Assembly (NCBI RefSeq): GCF_013371465.1
Contig: NZ_JABWDU010000002.1
Location: forward strand, 475,666-539,665
Source of the DNA: Ensifer oleiphilus
Lineage (GTDB): Bacteria; Pseudomonadota; Alphaproteobacteria; Rhizobiales; Rhizobiaceae
Direction: 5' to 3'
Length of the DNA stretch: 64,000 bases
The position numbers and the translations under genes are program-made. Shown here one piece after another: positions 53,134 to 61,951 of the stretch (position 1 is its first letter; every line of letters begins with the position of its first letter). Below the pieces are notes generated by a model, which worked only from the letters and a program-made list of their open reading frames with translations, had not been told where the DNA came from and made no database searches.

Positions 53134-53656
53134 TGGGTCGTTTCCTCAAGGATTTTTGCAGCGGACAGCGTCTTCGGCGCTCGCGTTCCGCATTCAATGT
53201 CTTTGTCCTTCGACAGGATCACGGCGGCTAATTTATGTCAATGTTGTTGACCTAAATCACGCCATTTTCTGAACCGTGCCGTCCCTCACCCGGCGTCAGC
53301 CAAGCGACGTTGCGTCAACCTCGTACGGCCGGTCGCATCCGGACGGATCCGCGCCGTCCGGCGGACCGGCGTAACCGTTACGTGCTTGTCCATCGCCAAA
53401 ACAGAGCGCAGGCTCTGGCGCCGACCACGTCGGTCAGAGCGGCGCCGGCAAGCGCCCATCCTCATGATCATGGGCCACGATATCGGCTGGCTCCAACCCG
53501 AGCATCCACCACCGCGGCATGATGGGCTATCGCACGCCCAACATCGACCGCATCGGCAACGAGGGCGCGAAGTTCACGGATTGGCACGGTGAGAAGCGCT
53601 GCACCGGGACCAGGCCTCGGCAAGCCTGGGCCGCGTGCCCTTTCGAACGCCGCTGA
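53134..53656. other. Intergenic, contains a sulfatase relic
   Basis: About 520 bases. The left end (53134-53280) holds the promoter region of the minus-strand aminotransferase. 53452-53655 is the decayed sulfatase described separately. The middle has only shadow frames. Confidence 0.5.
53452..53655 (+). pseudogene. Relic of an arylsulfatase N-terminus
   Basis: APILMIMGHDIGW (53452-53490) resembles the start of a sulfatase domain (usually NILVIMGDDIGW). After a frameshift near 53490 the next frame continues SNPSIHHRGMMGYRTPNI and DRIGNEGAKFTDWHGEKRCT (from 53492), reaching the active-site cysteine region. There the similarity stops: the CxPxR box reads CTGTR followed by unrelated sequence to a stop at 53655. 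Signal peptide and the remaining 400 or so residues are absent. It is not a copy of either intact sulfatase in the window. Confidence 0.82.
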
Positions 53657-54289
53657 TCATTCGGTGGCCTCCAGGCTTGCAAGTGCGTCGGCGATCCGCG
53701 GTGGTGCCTTTGGGCGCGCATACATCCGCTCGAGATAGGCCTTGAGATTGGGGCAACCGTCGATCAGCCCGACCTCGTTGGCCCAGTCGATCACATAGGC
53801 GGTGACGCAATCGGCAACGCTGATGCGGTCGCCGACGATGAATGTGCGTCCGTCCATGTGGCGCTCGAGCACCGTAGCCATCGCCGCGAAGTCCTCCCTG
53901 GCAAGAGGGATATCCTCGGGCAGGCGCTTGTCTTCGGGGTAGAGAAAGCTGTGCTTGGAGATCCGCCACAGCGGCTGCTCCAGTTCGGTGACGGCAAACA
54001 GCGACCAGCGATAGGCCTGCGCTCGCTCGGACAGATCGGCCGGCATCAACCCCCGGGTGCCGTATTTTTCGGCCAGATAGAACACGATCGCGGCCGATTC
54101 CGTCAGCACCAGATCTCCGTCGACCAAGACGGGAACCTTGCCTGCGGGATTGAGACGCAGGAAATCGGGGTGACGGTTTTCGCCACCCAGCAGGTTGACG
54201 GGCACGAACTCGAAGTCCGCATCCAGTTCCTGAAGTGCCCAGAGCGCGCGAAGCGAGCGTGTCGGACCCAGTCCATAGAGTTTCATCAT
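53657..54289 (-). CDS. Glutathione S-transferase family protein
   Basis: The 210-residue protein has the GST thioredoxin half (MKLYGLGPTRSLRALWALQEL, LNPAGKVPVLVDGDLVLTESAAIVFYLAEKYG). A helical half follows (VGDRISVADCVTAYVIDWANEVGLIDGCPNLKAYLERM). The Ser of GPTRS is the likely catalytic residue. GGAGG precedes two adjacent Met codons; the first (54289) was taken. Its stop abuts the sulfatase relic. Confidence 0.91.
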   Translation of the reverse strand: MMKLYGLGPTRSLRALWALQELDADFEFVPVNLLGGENRHPDFLRLNPAGKVPVLVDGDLVLTESAAIVFYLAEKYGTRGLMPADLSERAQAYRWSLFAVTELEQPLWRISKHSFLYPEDKRLPEDIPLAREDFAAMATVLERHMDGRTFIVGDRISVADCVTAYVIDWANEVGLIDGCPNLKAYLERMYARPKAPPRIADALASLEATE

Positions 54290-54334
54290 CTCGGCGTTCC
54301 TCCGTTTCAATACGATTGCAGCGTCGATCCGTGA

Positions 54335-54622
54335 TCAGAACGGCGGCCCCGAATGACTGATCTCATGCTTGCGGACATTCCCTGCATCGAATTTTACACC
54401 AGTTTTCGGCGGCTTCGCGATCTTTCGCCAAGCCTTGAGGGCGGCTTCGGATTCCCAAAGCTCCATCATGTTGACACGCGCTGGATCGACGGGGTCCTCG
54501 CTGATCGACAGGTCGAGGCAGCCTGGATGAGCACGCGCACGCCTGATCAGATCAGCAAAGGCATCGACGAACGCCTTACGCCGCGCGGCCGGGACGTTGT
54601 AATGGCCTGCAATAACCAGCAT
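54335..54622 (-). CDS. Antibiotic biosynthesis monooxygenase (ABM) domain protein
   Basis: The 95-residue product is a single ABM dimeric alpha-beta barrel: MLVIAGHYNVPAARRKAFVDAF, ARAHPGCLDLSISEDPVDPARVNMMELWESEAALKAW. Such small proteins act as cofactor-free oxygenases or in quinone and haem handling. GGGAGA is six bases before the Met at 54622; the longer upstream frame has no similarity. It lies 46 bases upstream of the GST gene on the same strand, so the two are probably co-transcribed. Confidence 0.88.
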   Translation of the reverse strand: MLVIAGHYNVPAARRKAFVDAFADLIRRARAHPGCLDLSISEDPVDPARVNMMELWESEAALKAWRKIAKPPKTGVKFDAGNVRKHEISHSGPPF

Positions 54623-54932
54623 GATTCGTCTCCCATCCAATCGTCTGGTCCTGTTCCAAGGACGTAGAAGAGAGCCCGGATCCGACAGAAAACCGCAGAA
54701 ACGTCGACCGCCCCGGCGGCTTCGCTCGCCCGAATGCAGCGAGCGCGGCGGGGGTATCGCACGGCAAAAGGCAGCCATTCGGCAGAAGATTGACTGCGCG
54801 CAACATTGGCGCAATCCCATCGCCGCATGTCAGCCACTTCGCAGTGCATTTCCACGAAACGTCCGACGTGGCTGTTCATGATGAAACGCTTGGAAATGAA
54901 GCGATGAAGCGCACACGCAAGGGGAATACCAA
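54623..54932. other. Intergenic, divergent promoter region
   Basis: About 310 bases between the minus-strand ABM/GST unit and the plus-strand methyltransferase gene. No palindrome or promoter box is convincing; open frames here are shadows. Confidence 0.45.
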
Positions 54933-55541
54933 GTGACGACGACCGGCAACGACACCATGGCCTTTTACCGCGACAATGCCGAGACCTATGCAGCGCGCGA
55001 CCGGCAACCGCCGACCGAACGCCTCGCCGCCTTCATCGCCCGACTGGCACCTGGCGCCGCCGTGCTCGATCTCGGCTGCGGCGGCGGCCAGGACAGCCTG
55101 CATCTCATCGAGGCCGGGCTTGACGTCACGCCCTGCGACGGGTCCGCGGAACTGGCGCGCGCCGCAGAACAACGGACCGGCCGCAAGGTCGAGGTCGTCG
55201 CCTTCCAGGAGATAGAGTGGAACCAGAGGTTCGACGCCATCTGGGCGGAGGCCTCGCTTCTGCATGTGCCGCGGCCCGAATTGCCCGATGTGCTGGTGCG
55301 CGTTCTGAGGTCGTTACGCCCGGGCGGCCTGATCCAGGCAAGCTTCAAGGCCGGAGAACGCGAAGGCCACGACCGCTTCGGCCGCTACTTCAACTATCCC
55401 TCGGCCGCCTGGCTGCAGACCTGCTTCGACTGGGCGGGTTGGTCCGATATCATCATCGAAGAGGCCAACGGCAGCGGCTACGACAACGAGCCGACCCGCT
55501 GGCTGCATGTGACCGCCACGACTGGCCGGCCTTCTCCCTGA
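54933..55541 (+). CDS. Class I SAM-dependent methyltransferase
   Basis: The 202-residue enzyme has the SAM motif VLDLGCGGGQDSLHLIEAGLDVTPCDGS (about 45-72). FDAIWAEASLLHVPRPELPDVLVRVLRSLRPGGLIQASFK follows, typical of tellurite-resistance/UbiE-like small methyltransferases. The start is GTG at 54933 with AAGGGG upstream; ATG at 54957 is an alternative. Substrate unknown. Confidence 0.9.
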   Translation: MTTTGNDTMAFYRDNAETYAARDRQPPTERLAAFIARLAPGAAVLDLGCGGGQDSLHLIEAGLDVTPCDGSAELARAAEQRTGRKVEVVAFQEIEWNQRFDAIWAEASLLHVPRPELPDVLVRVLRSLRPGGLIQASFKAGEREGHDRFGRYFNYPSAAWLQTCFDWAGWSDIIIEEANGSGYDNEPTRWLHVTATTGRPSP

Positions 55542-56274
55542 AAGGCGCCCCTCATTCCTCGTCCTCTCCGCTCAGCCGACCTGCGTGTAGAGGCGTCTGC
55601 CTGCTGCTGAACGAAGACGGGAAACCAACATCTCCCGAAACGGCCGCAACCACCGGTCGAAAGCGCCGCACTGCAACAGCGCAGTCGGCGCAGGCCGGCA
55701 AGCCGCTAAGGTCGGCTACCCGACGCGATCAAGGCGCGCGCCACAAGCCGGAACCTGTTTCAGGCCTCGCGACTAAAGTAACTCAGGATCAAAAGCGTGC
55801 AGATCGCACCAATGATCAAGGCGTCGAAAAGTGCAAAGTGCTCCAGAATGTTTGGCATTGCACGTCCTCCTTCCCACTAAACCTATGAGAGCACAAAACA
55901 ACATGAATTGAAAGATCAATACAGACAGCAATACAAGACGCAGTTCTTGCATCGCAGCATTTCTATTTGGCGGCGCACAATATTGTTTTGTCGACAGGCG
56001 GCACAAAGCGGCTTTTGGCAAAGCCGGCCCACCCGTTGGATCGGTTCGGCGATTGCCGCGTAATCAATTGATTTTCATAGGTATTCCATTGCGCTCCGGA
56101 TGCAGCGCCAGGAAAGATCTCTCGCCATTGACTTTTGTCGTGTCGCTCGCGTCGGCATGCGACCTCCTTTCGGCATTCACGTCAGCGTCGATTGACGGCG
56201 TTACCGGAAGATGTAGAAATTAGACCGACCTAATAAAAGCTCGTGCCCTGCCGGCAGAATTACGGGGGATGGCA
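55542..56274. other. Long intergenic region with a microprotein gene and AT-rich DNA
   Basis: About 730 bases. A 32-residue frame lies at 55760-55858 on the minus strand. From 55870 to 56260 the DNA is unusually AT-rich and should contain its promoter and that of the sulfatase. Nothing else was recognised. Confidence 0.5.
55760..55858 (-). CDS. 32-residue membrane microprotein
   Basis: The frame encodes 32 residues: MPNILEHFALFD, then a continuous hydrophobic helix (ALIIGAICTLLILSYF) and a short SREA tail. It is preceded by GGAAGGAGG, one of the best ribosome sites in the window, seven bases from the ATG. AT-rich DNA lies upstream. The topology fits a single-span inner-membrane peptide. No family is recognised; the evidence is the ribosome site plus the helix. 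Confidence 0.6.
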   Translation of the reverse strand: MPNILEHFALFDALIIGAICTLLILSYFSREA

Positions 56275-57813
56275 ATGTCTCTATCCGATAGGCGGCACGC
56301 AGATGCCCCGGCTGCCCTTGGCGCCGCCACGCCCGGCACAACCGACGCTCACAAGACCAGGAAAGGCCTGACGCGACGCGAGACGCTGTTGAGCGGCGCA
56401 GCGATCGCCATTGCCGCGACCGTGCCGGCAAGCCTTGCCACCCTCTCCGCCCCCGGGCAGGCCCTCGCGAATGGCATGACGCCGCCGAACATCGTTTACA
56501 TCATCGCCGACGACCTCGGCTGGGCCGATGTCGGTTTCCATGGTTCAGACATCCAGACGCCCAACCTCGACAAGCTCGCCGAGACGGGCGCACGGTTCGA
56601 AGAATTCTATACCCAACCCATGTGCACGCCGACACGCGCCGCCTTTCTCACCGGCCGCTACCCCTTGCGCTATGGCCTGCAGACCGGCGTGATACCATCA
56701 CCAGGCTCCTACGGGCTGGCGCTCGACGAGGTTCTTCTGCCAGAGGTCATGAAGGATGCCGGCTACAAGACCGCACTCGTCGGCAAGTGGCACCTCGGCC
56801 ATGCCAAGGTGGATTACTGGCCGAAGCAGCGAGGTTTCGACAGCTTTTACGGCGCCCTGGTCGGTGAGATCGACCACTTCAAGCATTCCTCGCACGGCGT
56901 GAAGGACTGGTATCGGGATAATGCTCCGTTAGAGGAAACCGGTTTTGACAACAGCCTTTTCGGCGACGAGGCCGCGCGTGTCGTCGAACGGCACGATCCC
57001 GCCTCACCCCTTTTCCTCTACCTCGCCTTCACCGCCCCGCATACGCCGTTTCAGGCGCCCGAGGACTATCTTGACCGCTACAAGCACATTGCCGACGAAA
57101 ATCGCCGCGCCTATGCGGCAATGATCTCCGTTCTCGACGACGGTATCGGCAAGGTCGTCGCGGCGCTGGAAAAGCGCGGCATGCGCGACAACACGCTGAT
57201 CGTCTTCCACAGCGACAACGGCGGCGTCAGAAGCTCGCTCTTTGCCGGCGATAGCAAGGTCGGCGGCGGGTTGCCGGCGGATAACGGTCCCTACCGTGAC
57301 GGCAAAGGCACGCTCTACGAAGGGGGCACCCGCGTCGCGGCCCTTGCCAATTGGCCGGGCAGGATCAAGCCGGGGAAGGTCGCGGGCATGGTCCATGTCG
57401 TCGACATGTTCCCGACGCTTGTCGCCATCGCCGGCGCCGCGCTTGGCAAGAACAAGCCACTCGACGGCATGAACCTGTGGCCAGCGCTCAGCGAAGGCCA
57501 ACCCTCGCCGCGCAAGGAACTCGTCTACAACGTCGATCCGCTGGCGGGCGCGGTCCGCAAGGACAATTGGAAACTCGTCTGGAAGGCGTCTCTGCCGCCG
57601 AAACTCGAACTCTTCGACCTTTCAGCCGACCCATCCGAGGCGATCGATCTTGCCGCGAAGGATACCGACAAGGTGCGCGAACTCCAAGATTGGATTACCA
57701 GACTCGCCGGCGAAATGGCACCGCCTCTCCTTATCCTTGACGCCGTACGGCTGACCTTCCAGGCACCGCCGGTGACCGCCGATCCCTCGGCGCTGTTCAA
57801 TCTCGGTGACTGA
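56275..57813 (+). CDS. TAT-exported arylsulfatase with canonical CTPTR motif
   Basis: The 512-residue protein has a twin-arginine signal (LTRRETLLSGAAIAIAATVPASL, then ALA). The sulfatase domain has NIVYIIADDLGWADVGFHG (metal DD), CTPTRAAFLTGRYPLRYG (formylglycine site, CxPxR), GKWHLGHAK and FHSDNGGVR. LFDLSADPSEAIDLA closes the domain. It cleaves a sulfate ester in the periplasm, probably for sulfur or carbon scavenging. GGGGG lies seven bases before the Met at 56275. It is not paralogous at close range to the CTAGR sulfatase. Confidence 0.93.
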   Translation: MSLSDRRHADAPAALGAATPGTTDAHKTRKGLTRRETLLSGAAIAIAATVPASLATLSAPGQALANGMTPPNIVYIIADDLGWADVGFHGSDIQTPNLDKLAETGARFEEFYTQPMCTPTRAAFLTGRYPLRYGLQTGVIPSPGSYGLALDEVLLPEVMKDAGYKTALVGKWHLGHAKVDYWPKQRGFDSFYGALVGEIDHFKHSSHGVKDWYRDNAPLEETGFDNSLFGDEAARVVERHDPASPLFLYLAFTAPHTPFQAPEDYLDRYKHIADENRRAYAAMISVLDDGIGKVVAALEKRGMRDNTLIVFHSDNGGVRSSLFAGDSKVGGGLPADNGPYRDGKGTLYEGGTRVAALANWPGRIKPGKVAGMVHVVDMFPTLVAIAGAALGKNKPLDGMNLWPALSEGQPSPRKELVYNVDPLAGAVRKDNWKLVWKASLPPKLELFDLSADPSEAIDLAAKDTDKVRELQDWITRLAGEMAPPLLILDAVRLTFQAPPVTADPSALFNLGD

Positions 57814-57957
57814 CCAGGCTCGGCCGCATCCAAAGACAGCGCCTCCCCCTGCCTGCCAAACCTGTGAGAGCATGTTTTGGTGCCGAAGATCAGGCATCGG
57901 AAAAGGCTATACTTCGCCGAACGTCAAAAACGTCGCGTTCAACCTGCAGATGCCGGA

Positions 57958-58356
57958 CTATTCATGCCACGGATCGCCCGGCCTCTGGAATCCGTCCGCG
58001 AATGCGTAGCCGCACCGTATTCGGGCGCTCAAGGTGGAACTGTCAATCCAGGCCTGGATTTCGCCTGTCATGGGACCAAGGAAGACGACTTCCGAAAGGG
58101 CGGCGACCTCGTGCAACGCGGACATTTCGGGCCAACCCATGGCGATATCGTGATGACCGATCCAGGCGGCGGGGTTGCTGTAGTTGATGACTCCACGTGC
58201 CGTACCCTCCGACGCGTTTACGAAAAACCTGTAGGAAAGGACGCCGGGATCGCCTTCGGCTTTCACCCTCCTCGCCAGTGCGTTGATGGCTCTCACAAAG
58301 TGATCGGGCGGAGCTTTCAACTCATACAAGTTCAGGATGGTGAGGCGTTCCTTCAT
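57958..58356 (-). CDS. Uncharacterised protein with ABM-like layout
   Basis: The 132-residue protein (MKERLTILNLYELKAPPDHFVRAINALARRVKAEGDPGVLSYRFFVNASEGTARGVINY in pieces) has an alternating strand-helix-strand order. It resembles dimeric alpha-beta barrel monooxygenases but lacks a decisive motif. GAGAGG precedes the ATG at 58356. It stands convergent to the sulfatase gene. Function unknown. Confidence 0.6.
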   Translation of the reverse strand: MKERLTILNLYELKAPPDHFVRAINALARRVKAEGDPGVLSYRFFVNASEGTARGVINYSNPAAWIGHHDIAMGWPEMSALHEVAALSEVVFLGPMTGEIQAWIDSSTLSARIRCGYAFADGFQRPGDPWHE

Positions 58357-58469
58357 CACGATTGCCTCTCGATTCCGAGATCAGAATACCCGCTTCGCAG
58401 GCAATGCGGCATCGGCCCCGCGGCAATGCCTGCTCCCGTTGGCGAAGGTCTTTCTCAGTGCCGTGTCAG

Positions 58470-58781
58470 TCAGGCGGCCGGCTGGACCGACTTCACGCTT
58501 CCGTTGCTGTCGACGATGCAGTTGAACTTGCGGCCGCCGGCATCGAGATCGACGCTGTAGGAGGCTGCATCCAGCTGGCGCGAGCTTGTCGGCAGAACCT
58601 TGCTGCTGTCGACCTGGGCGGTGCCCGCGGCCGCATTGGCGCAGATCAGTTGCAGGTCGGCCGGTGCCGTCTGCAGGCTCGTGCGCGCCATTTCCTCTGG
58701 CTTCGGTGGCGACGACGACTGGCAGCCACCGAGAAAGGCAAGGCCGATGCCCGCCGCCAAAATCCAGCTTTTTGAACCCAT
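58470..58781 (-). CDS. Small lipoprotein
   Basis: The 103-residue product begins with a type II signal peptide with lipobox LGGC (Cys about residue 20). A short acidic mature domain follows with two more cysteines (LQLICANAA, RKFNCIVDSNG). GAGGGG lies just before two adjacent Met codons; the second is better spaced. It is probably anchored to the outer membrane. No family is recognised. Confidence 0.75.
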   Translation of the reverse strand: MGSKSWILAAGIGLAFLGGCQSSSPPKPEEMARTSLQTAPADLQLICANAAAGTAQVDSSKVLPTSSRQLDAASYSVDLDAGGRKFNCIVDSNGSVKSVQPAA

Positions 58782-58973
58782 CATCCCCTCGATCACCAAA
58801 AATCCTCCCCTTCCAGATTCTGTGGCTTGCTGCCCAACCTGCCCTTGTCCCAAAGGCCGGCTGAGACCAGACACCTGTCGCAACGCAATGTCCTGAACAG
58901 TCCGGTTTTCATGAAGGCTGCGAGACGCACCTGCCCGGCATGCCGTCCGGTCCGCTGCCGCCTGCTTGCGGCT

Positions 58974-59669
58974 TCAAACCCCCTTGTAGAGCGCAGCCCC
59001 CTGCATCAGCACGATCACCTTTGCGCCCACCGCGACCCGCGAATGCAGGTCGGTGACGTCGTCATTGTTCATGCGGATGCAGCCGGACGACACGTCGAGA
59101 CCGATCGTCCAGGGCTCCACGGTGCCGTGAATGCGGTAGATCGTGTCCTGGTCGCCCTCATAGAGGTAGAGAGCGCGCGCGCCGAGCGGGTTGTCGGGAC
59201 CACCGGGCATGCCGGCTGCCCATTTCGCAGCGTTCGGATCGCGGGCCACCATTTCGGCCGGCGGCGTCCAGGTCGGCCACTCTGCCGTGCGGCCGACGCG
59301 CACAATGCCGGCCCAGCCGAAGCCCTCGCGCCCCACGCCGATGCCGTAACGGATCGCCTGCCCGCCAGGCTGGACGAGGTAGAGAAAGTGCTGGTTGCCG
59401 TCGATGATGATCGTGCCCGGCTTTTCCGCCGTGCGGAACGGTACCACCTGCCGGCGAAAGGCCTCGGGCAGCTGGTTGTTGCGGGCAAAATACTGCCGGG
59501 CTTTCTTCTTGTCGTAATTGACCCATTTCTTGGTTCTGGCGTCGTAGATCTGGGTCTGCGCCAGCGCTGCCGGCGGCCCGAAGCACAGGCCCGCGGCCAG
59601 CATAACCAGCCCGAGCTTGCGCGTCCGCGTCATGAAGGAGGAGGCGTTTCGATCCGCTGTCGTCTTCAT
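58974..59669 (-). CDS. L,D-transpeptidase (YkuD domain)
   Basis: The 231-residue protein has a signal sequence (LGLVMLAAGLCFGPPAALA). A YkuD domain (about 75-230) ends in HGTVEPWTIGLDVSSGCIRMNNDD, with catalytic His and the SSGCIRM Cys. Rhizobial enzymes of this class make 3-3 peptidoglycan cross-links or attach outer-membrane proteins. The ATG at 59669 overlaps the stop of the upstream binding-protein gene (ATGA), so I prefer it to the later Met at 59633, although that one begins a more typical signal peptide. Confidence 0.92.
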   Translation of the reverse strand: MKTTADRNASSFMTRTRKLGLVMLAAGLCFGPPAALAQTQIYDARTKKWVNYDKKKARQYFARNNQLPEAFRRQVVPFRTAEKPGTIIIDGNQHFLYLVQPGGQAIRYGIGVGREGFGWAGIVRVGRTAEWPTWTPPAEMVARDPNAAKWAAGMPGGPDNPLGARALYLYEGDQDTIYRIHGTVEPWTIGLDVSSGCIRMNNDDVTDLHSRVAVGAKVIVLMQGAALYKGV

Positions 59670-60619
59670 GGTTTCGCCCACCCGTCGATGCGTGCCGCGT
59701 TATCGTCAACCCATTTCTTTGCGTAGTCGGCCGGCGCCTGACGCTCGACCTCCAGCGCGTAGCTCATCTTCGTCACTTCCTCCGGCGAGAAATCGACCTG
59801 ATCCAAGAACTTGGCGATCTCAGGATGTTTCTTGCCGAAGCCCGTGGCGTAGGCGATCTGGAAATGCGCCGCGTCCCAGGAGGTCGCAGCCGTGGATTTG
59901 CTGATCCATAGGGGATCGTCGGCGCCGACGATCTTCCACTTGGCCGGATCGTGCGGCGGCTCCTCGATGCGGGCGATCTTGTGCAGCTCGAAGACGTGGT
60001 GCGGCGCATAGCAATAAAACACCATCGGCCGCGCCGTCGCGATCGCCGCGTCGACACCCGCCATCGCCACCTCTTCCTCCGCCTCGTACAGCGTCAGGTT
60101 GGCGCCATAGCCATAGCTGTTGGCCCGGGTCCGCTCGATGCCGGTCGAAAGCCAGGTCGGCGCGCCGATCCACAGCTCGCCCTTGCCGTCGCCGTCGGTG
60201 TCGAGGATCTTGGTCTTCTCGGGGTCGCTGAGATCGGCGATCGTCTTGATCGTCGCGCCCGCTTCGGGCGTGGCGCAGAGCCCCTGCCAGGCCGGCACGC
60301 TACGCGCGCTCAGCGTTGCGACACCCTTGTCGGTCACATATTTCTTGACGATGTCGCCGAAATTCGGCTGCCAGACTTCGGGCTGGATATCGACGTCGCC
60401 GGTCTCGAAACCGACAAAGGCGTTGAGCGTGCCCAACTCCTTCACCTCGGCATCAAGGCCGAACTTCTTGGCGATACTGACCTTGAGAATGTTGGCCGTC
60501 GCCTGGCCGGACGGCCAGTTGGGCATGGCGATCACCAGATCCGCCGCCGCAACGGGAGCAGCCGACCCCAGCAGCAGCCCCAGGCAGGCCGACATGCAGA
60601 ACTCTCTACGTCTCTTCAC
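59666..60619 (-). CDS. Choline/glycine-betaine-type ABC binding protein (orphan)
   Basis: The 317-residue protein has the OpuAC/ProX-like fold: LVIAMPNWPSGQATANILKVSIAKKFGL, DIQPEVWQPNFGDIV, then APTWLSTGIERT, with several Trp suited to a quaternary-amine cage. The GTG at 60619 has GGAGG upstream and gives a basic signal-peptide start (KRRREFC); Met at 60595 would lack it. No permease or ATPase gene is adjacent. Instead it is translationally coupled to an L,D-transpeptidase gene. Confidence 0.87.
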   Translation of the reverse strand: MKRRREFCMSACLGLLLGSAAPVAAADLVIAMPNWPSGQATANILKVSIAKKFGLDAEVKELGTLNAFVGFETGDVDIQPEVWQPNFGDIVKKYVTDKGVATLSARSVPAWQGLCATPEAGATIKTIADLSDPEKTKILDTDGDGKGELWIGAPTWLSTGIERTRANSYGYGANLTLYEAEEEVAMAGVDAAIATARPMVFYCYAPHHVFELHKIARIEEPPHDPAKWKIVGADDPLWISKSTAATSWDAAHFQIAYATGFGKKHPEIAKFLDQVDFSPEEVTKMSYALEVERQAPADYAKKWVDDNAARIDGWAKP

Positions 60620-60907
60620 AGTCCCCTCCGAGCAGCTTGACCGATCGACTTGAATGACTTGCGAATGCGCATGAAATGCTGTGCGGGTGGCGGGCGGTGC
60701 CCGCACCCCGTGGAATGCAACTGTTCCCGTGGACGGGCCGCTTTCCGGCCCCGGCAGCGTTTTCCGCCGCCCTGTCTTCTTTGGCCGGCAGGATGCCTAC
60801 AGGATCGGCGTCCGTCAACGCCCGGCTACACCGGACGTTGAAAGGATGGCAGTTTTTTCGATCAGCCGGCAGTTGTCCCCAGAAGCGGCAAGGTCTGGCC
60901 GCGCCGG

Positions 60908-61432
60908 CTATCTCGCCGCCGCCGCAGCCAACCTGCGCCCGCGCCAAAGCCGCCAATCGCGTGTGGCGACAACGGCTGCCGAAAGCACGATCAGAAGCTC
61001 AGCCACAAAGGTCCAATGGAAAATGAAATTGAGATACCAGGGCTTGTAGAGGGCCTGAACGTGCACGAGGTTAAAGCGCAGATCCGAAAACGGATAGAGC
61101 CAGCGGATATCGGCGGCAATCGAATCCATCAGCAGATGCAGCATCACATTCGCCAGGCCCACGCCGACGAGAATAAGCTGACTGCGCCTGCCGCTCAGCG
61201 TCAGGACCAGCGCCAGACAGGCCGCAAGTACAAGCCAGAACAAGGGCGTATGCGTCCAATAGTCATGATGCGGCGTTCGCCGGCCATCGACCAGATAAAA
61301 GTAGGCCAGATCGAAATCCGGCAGGACCGAGCAGATCATCCCGGTAGCAAGGATTGCGCCGGATTGCCCCGGCCTGCCGCGTGAGATGAAGCGGCTGAGC
61401 AGATAGCCAGCTGGCAGATGAGCAATGAACAC
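60908..61432 (-). CDS. YdjM/DUF457-like membrane-bound hydrolase family protein
   Basis: The 174-residue membrane protein has the family motifs FIAHLPAGYLLS, GMICSVLPDFDLAYFYLVDGRRTPHHDYWTHTPLFWL and ANVMLHLLMDSIAADIRWLYPFS. Conserved His and Asp residues around four helices resemble metal-dependent membrane hydrolases. The GTG at 61432 is preceded by GGGGAA and gives the family-like start; the ATG 20 codons earlier has no ribosome site. Function unknown. Confidence 0.8.
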   Translation of the reverse strand: MFIAHLPAGYLLSRFISRGRPGQSGAILATGMICSVLPDFDLAYFYLVDGRRTPHHDYWTHTPLFWLVLAACLALVLTLSGRRSQLILVGVGLANVMLHLLMDSIAADIRWLYPFSDLRFNLVHVQALYKPWYLNFIFHWTFVAELLIVLSAAVVATRDWRLWRGRRLAAAAAR

Positions 61433-61677
61433 GAGCGATTCCCCGATGCATGACGCGAGACACGTATGAAGTGAACACATGCAACACTTCAACTAAATTG
61501 GTCAAATGCGTGGCGACCTTGCATAAGGCGCAATTAGAGCTCACAGTGTTTCATCGACATTGGCCAGCTTGGCTTTTCGCGGCGTCAGAGGCTTTCGACC
61601 CGCCATTTTCCCCATTTTCGAGCGTTGAAGTGTGCGCGCCGCGCATGCTCGGCATTCCTCGAACGCCGTGTGCTGAC

Positions 61678-61881
61678 ATGATCATAGGCACGATCATGCG
61701 TTTCGACTTCAACCGCGGTTACGGCTTTGTCCAGCCGGAAGACGGTGGTCGCGCAGTCTATGTCGACGCGCGGGCGCTTTATAAATCTGGCATCAAATCG
61801 ATCTTTCCGGGCCAGACTTTCCGCTTCGAAATCTGGAAAGACGAAAAGGGGCGCATCGCCGCCCGCAACCTACGGCTATGA
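61678..61881 (+). CDS. Degenerate cold-shock-domain protein
   Basis: The 67-residue product has the order of a cold-shock domain: GTIMRFDFNRGYGFVQPEDGG (RNP1-like RGYGFV), AVYVDARAL in place of DIFVH, FRFEIWKDEKGRIAARNL. The second RNA-binding motif is altered (VYVDA), so binding may differ from CspA. The ribosome site is weak and the second Met (61696) is possible. It heads a run of five small plus-strand genes. Confidence 0.75.
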   Translation: MIIGTIMRFDFNRGYGFVQPEDGGRAVYVDARALYKSGIKSIFPGQTFRFEIWKDEKGRIAARNLRL

Positions 61882-61951
61882 CGCGGTCGACAATGGATCC
61901 GACCGCCATGGCCGCAACGCCGAGCACGTTCCGGCGTCGGAAGGAGACGTC

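Noticed and set aside
55773-55952. Second small hydrophobic frame (MQELRLVLLSVLIFQFMLF...) overlapping the microprotein region on the minus strand
   Set aside because: It has no ribosome site and lies in another frame over AT-rich DNA that probably is the promoter of the 32-residue gene.
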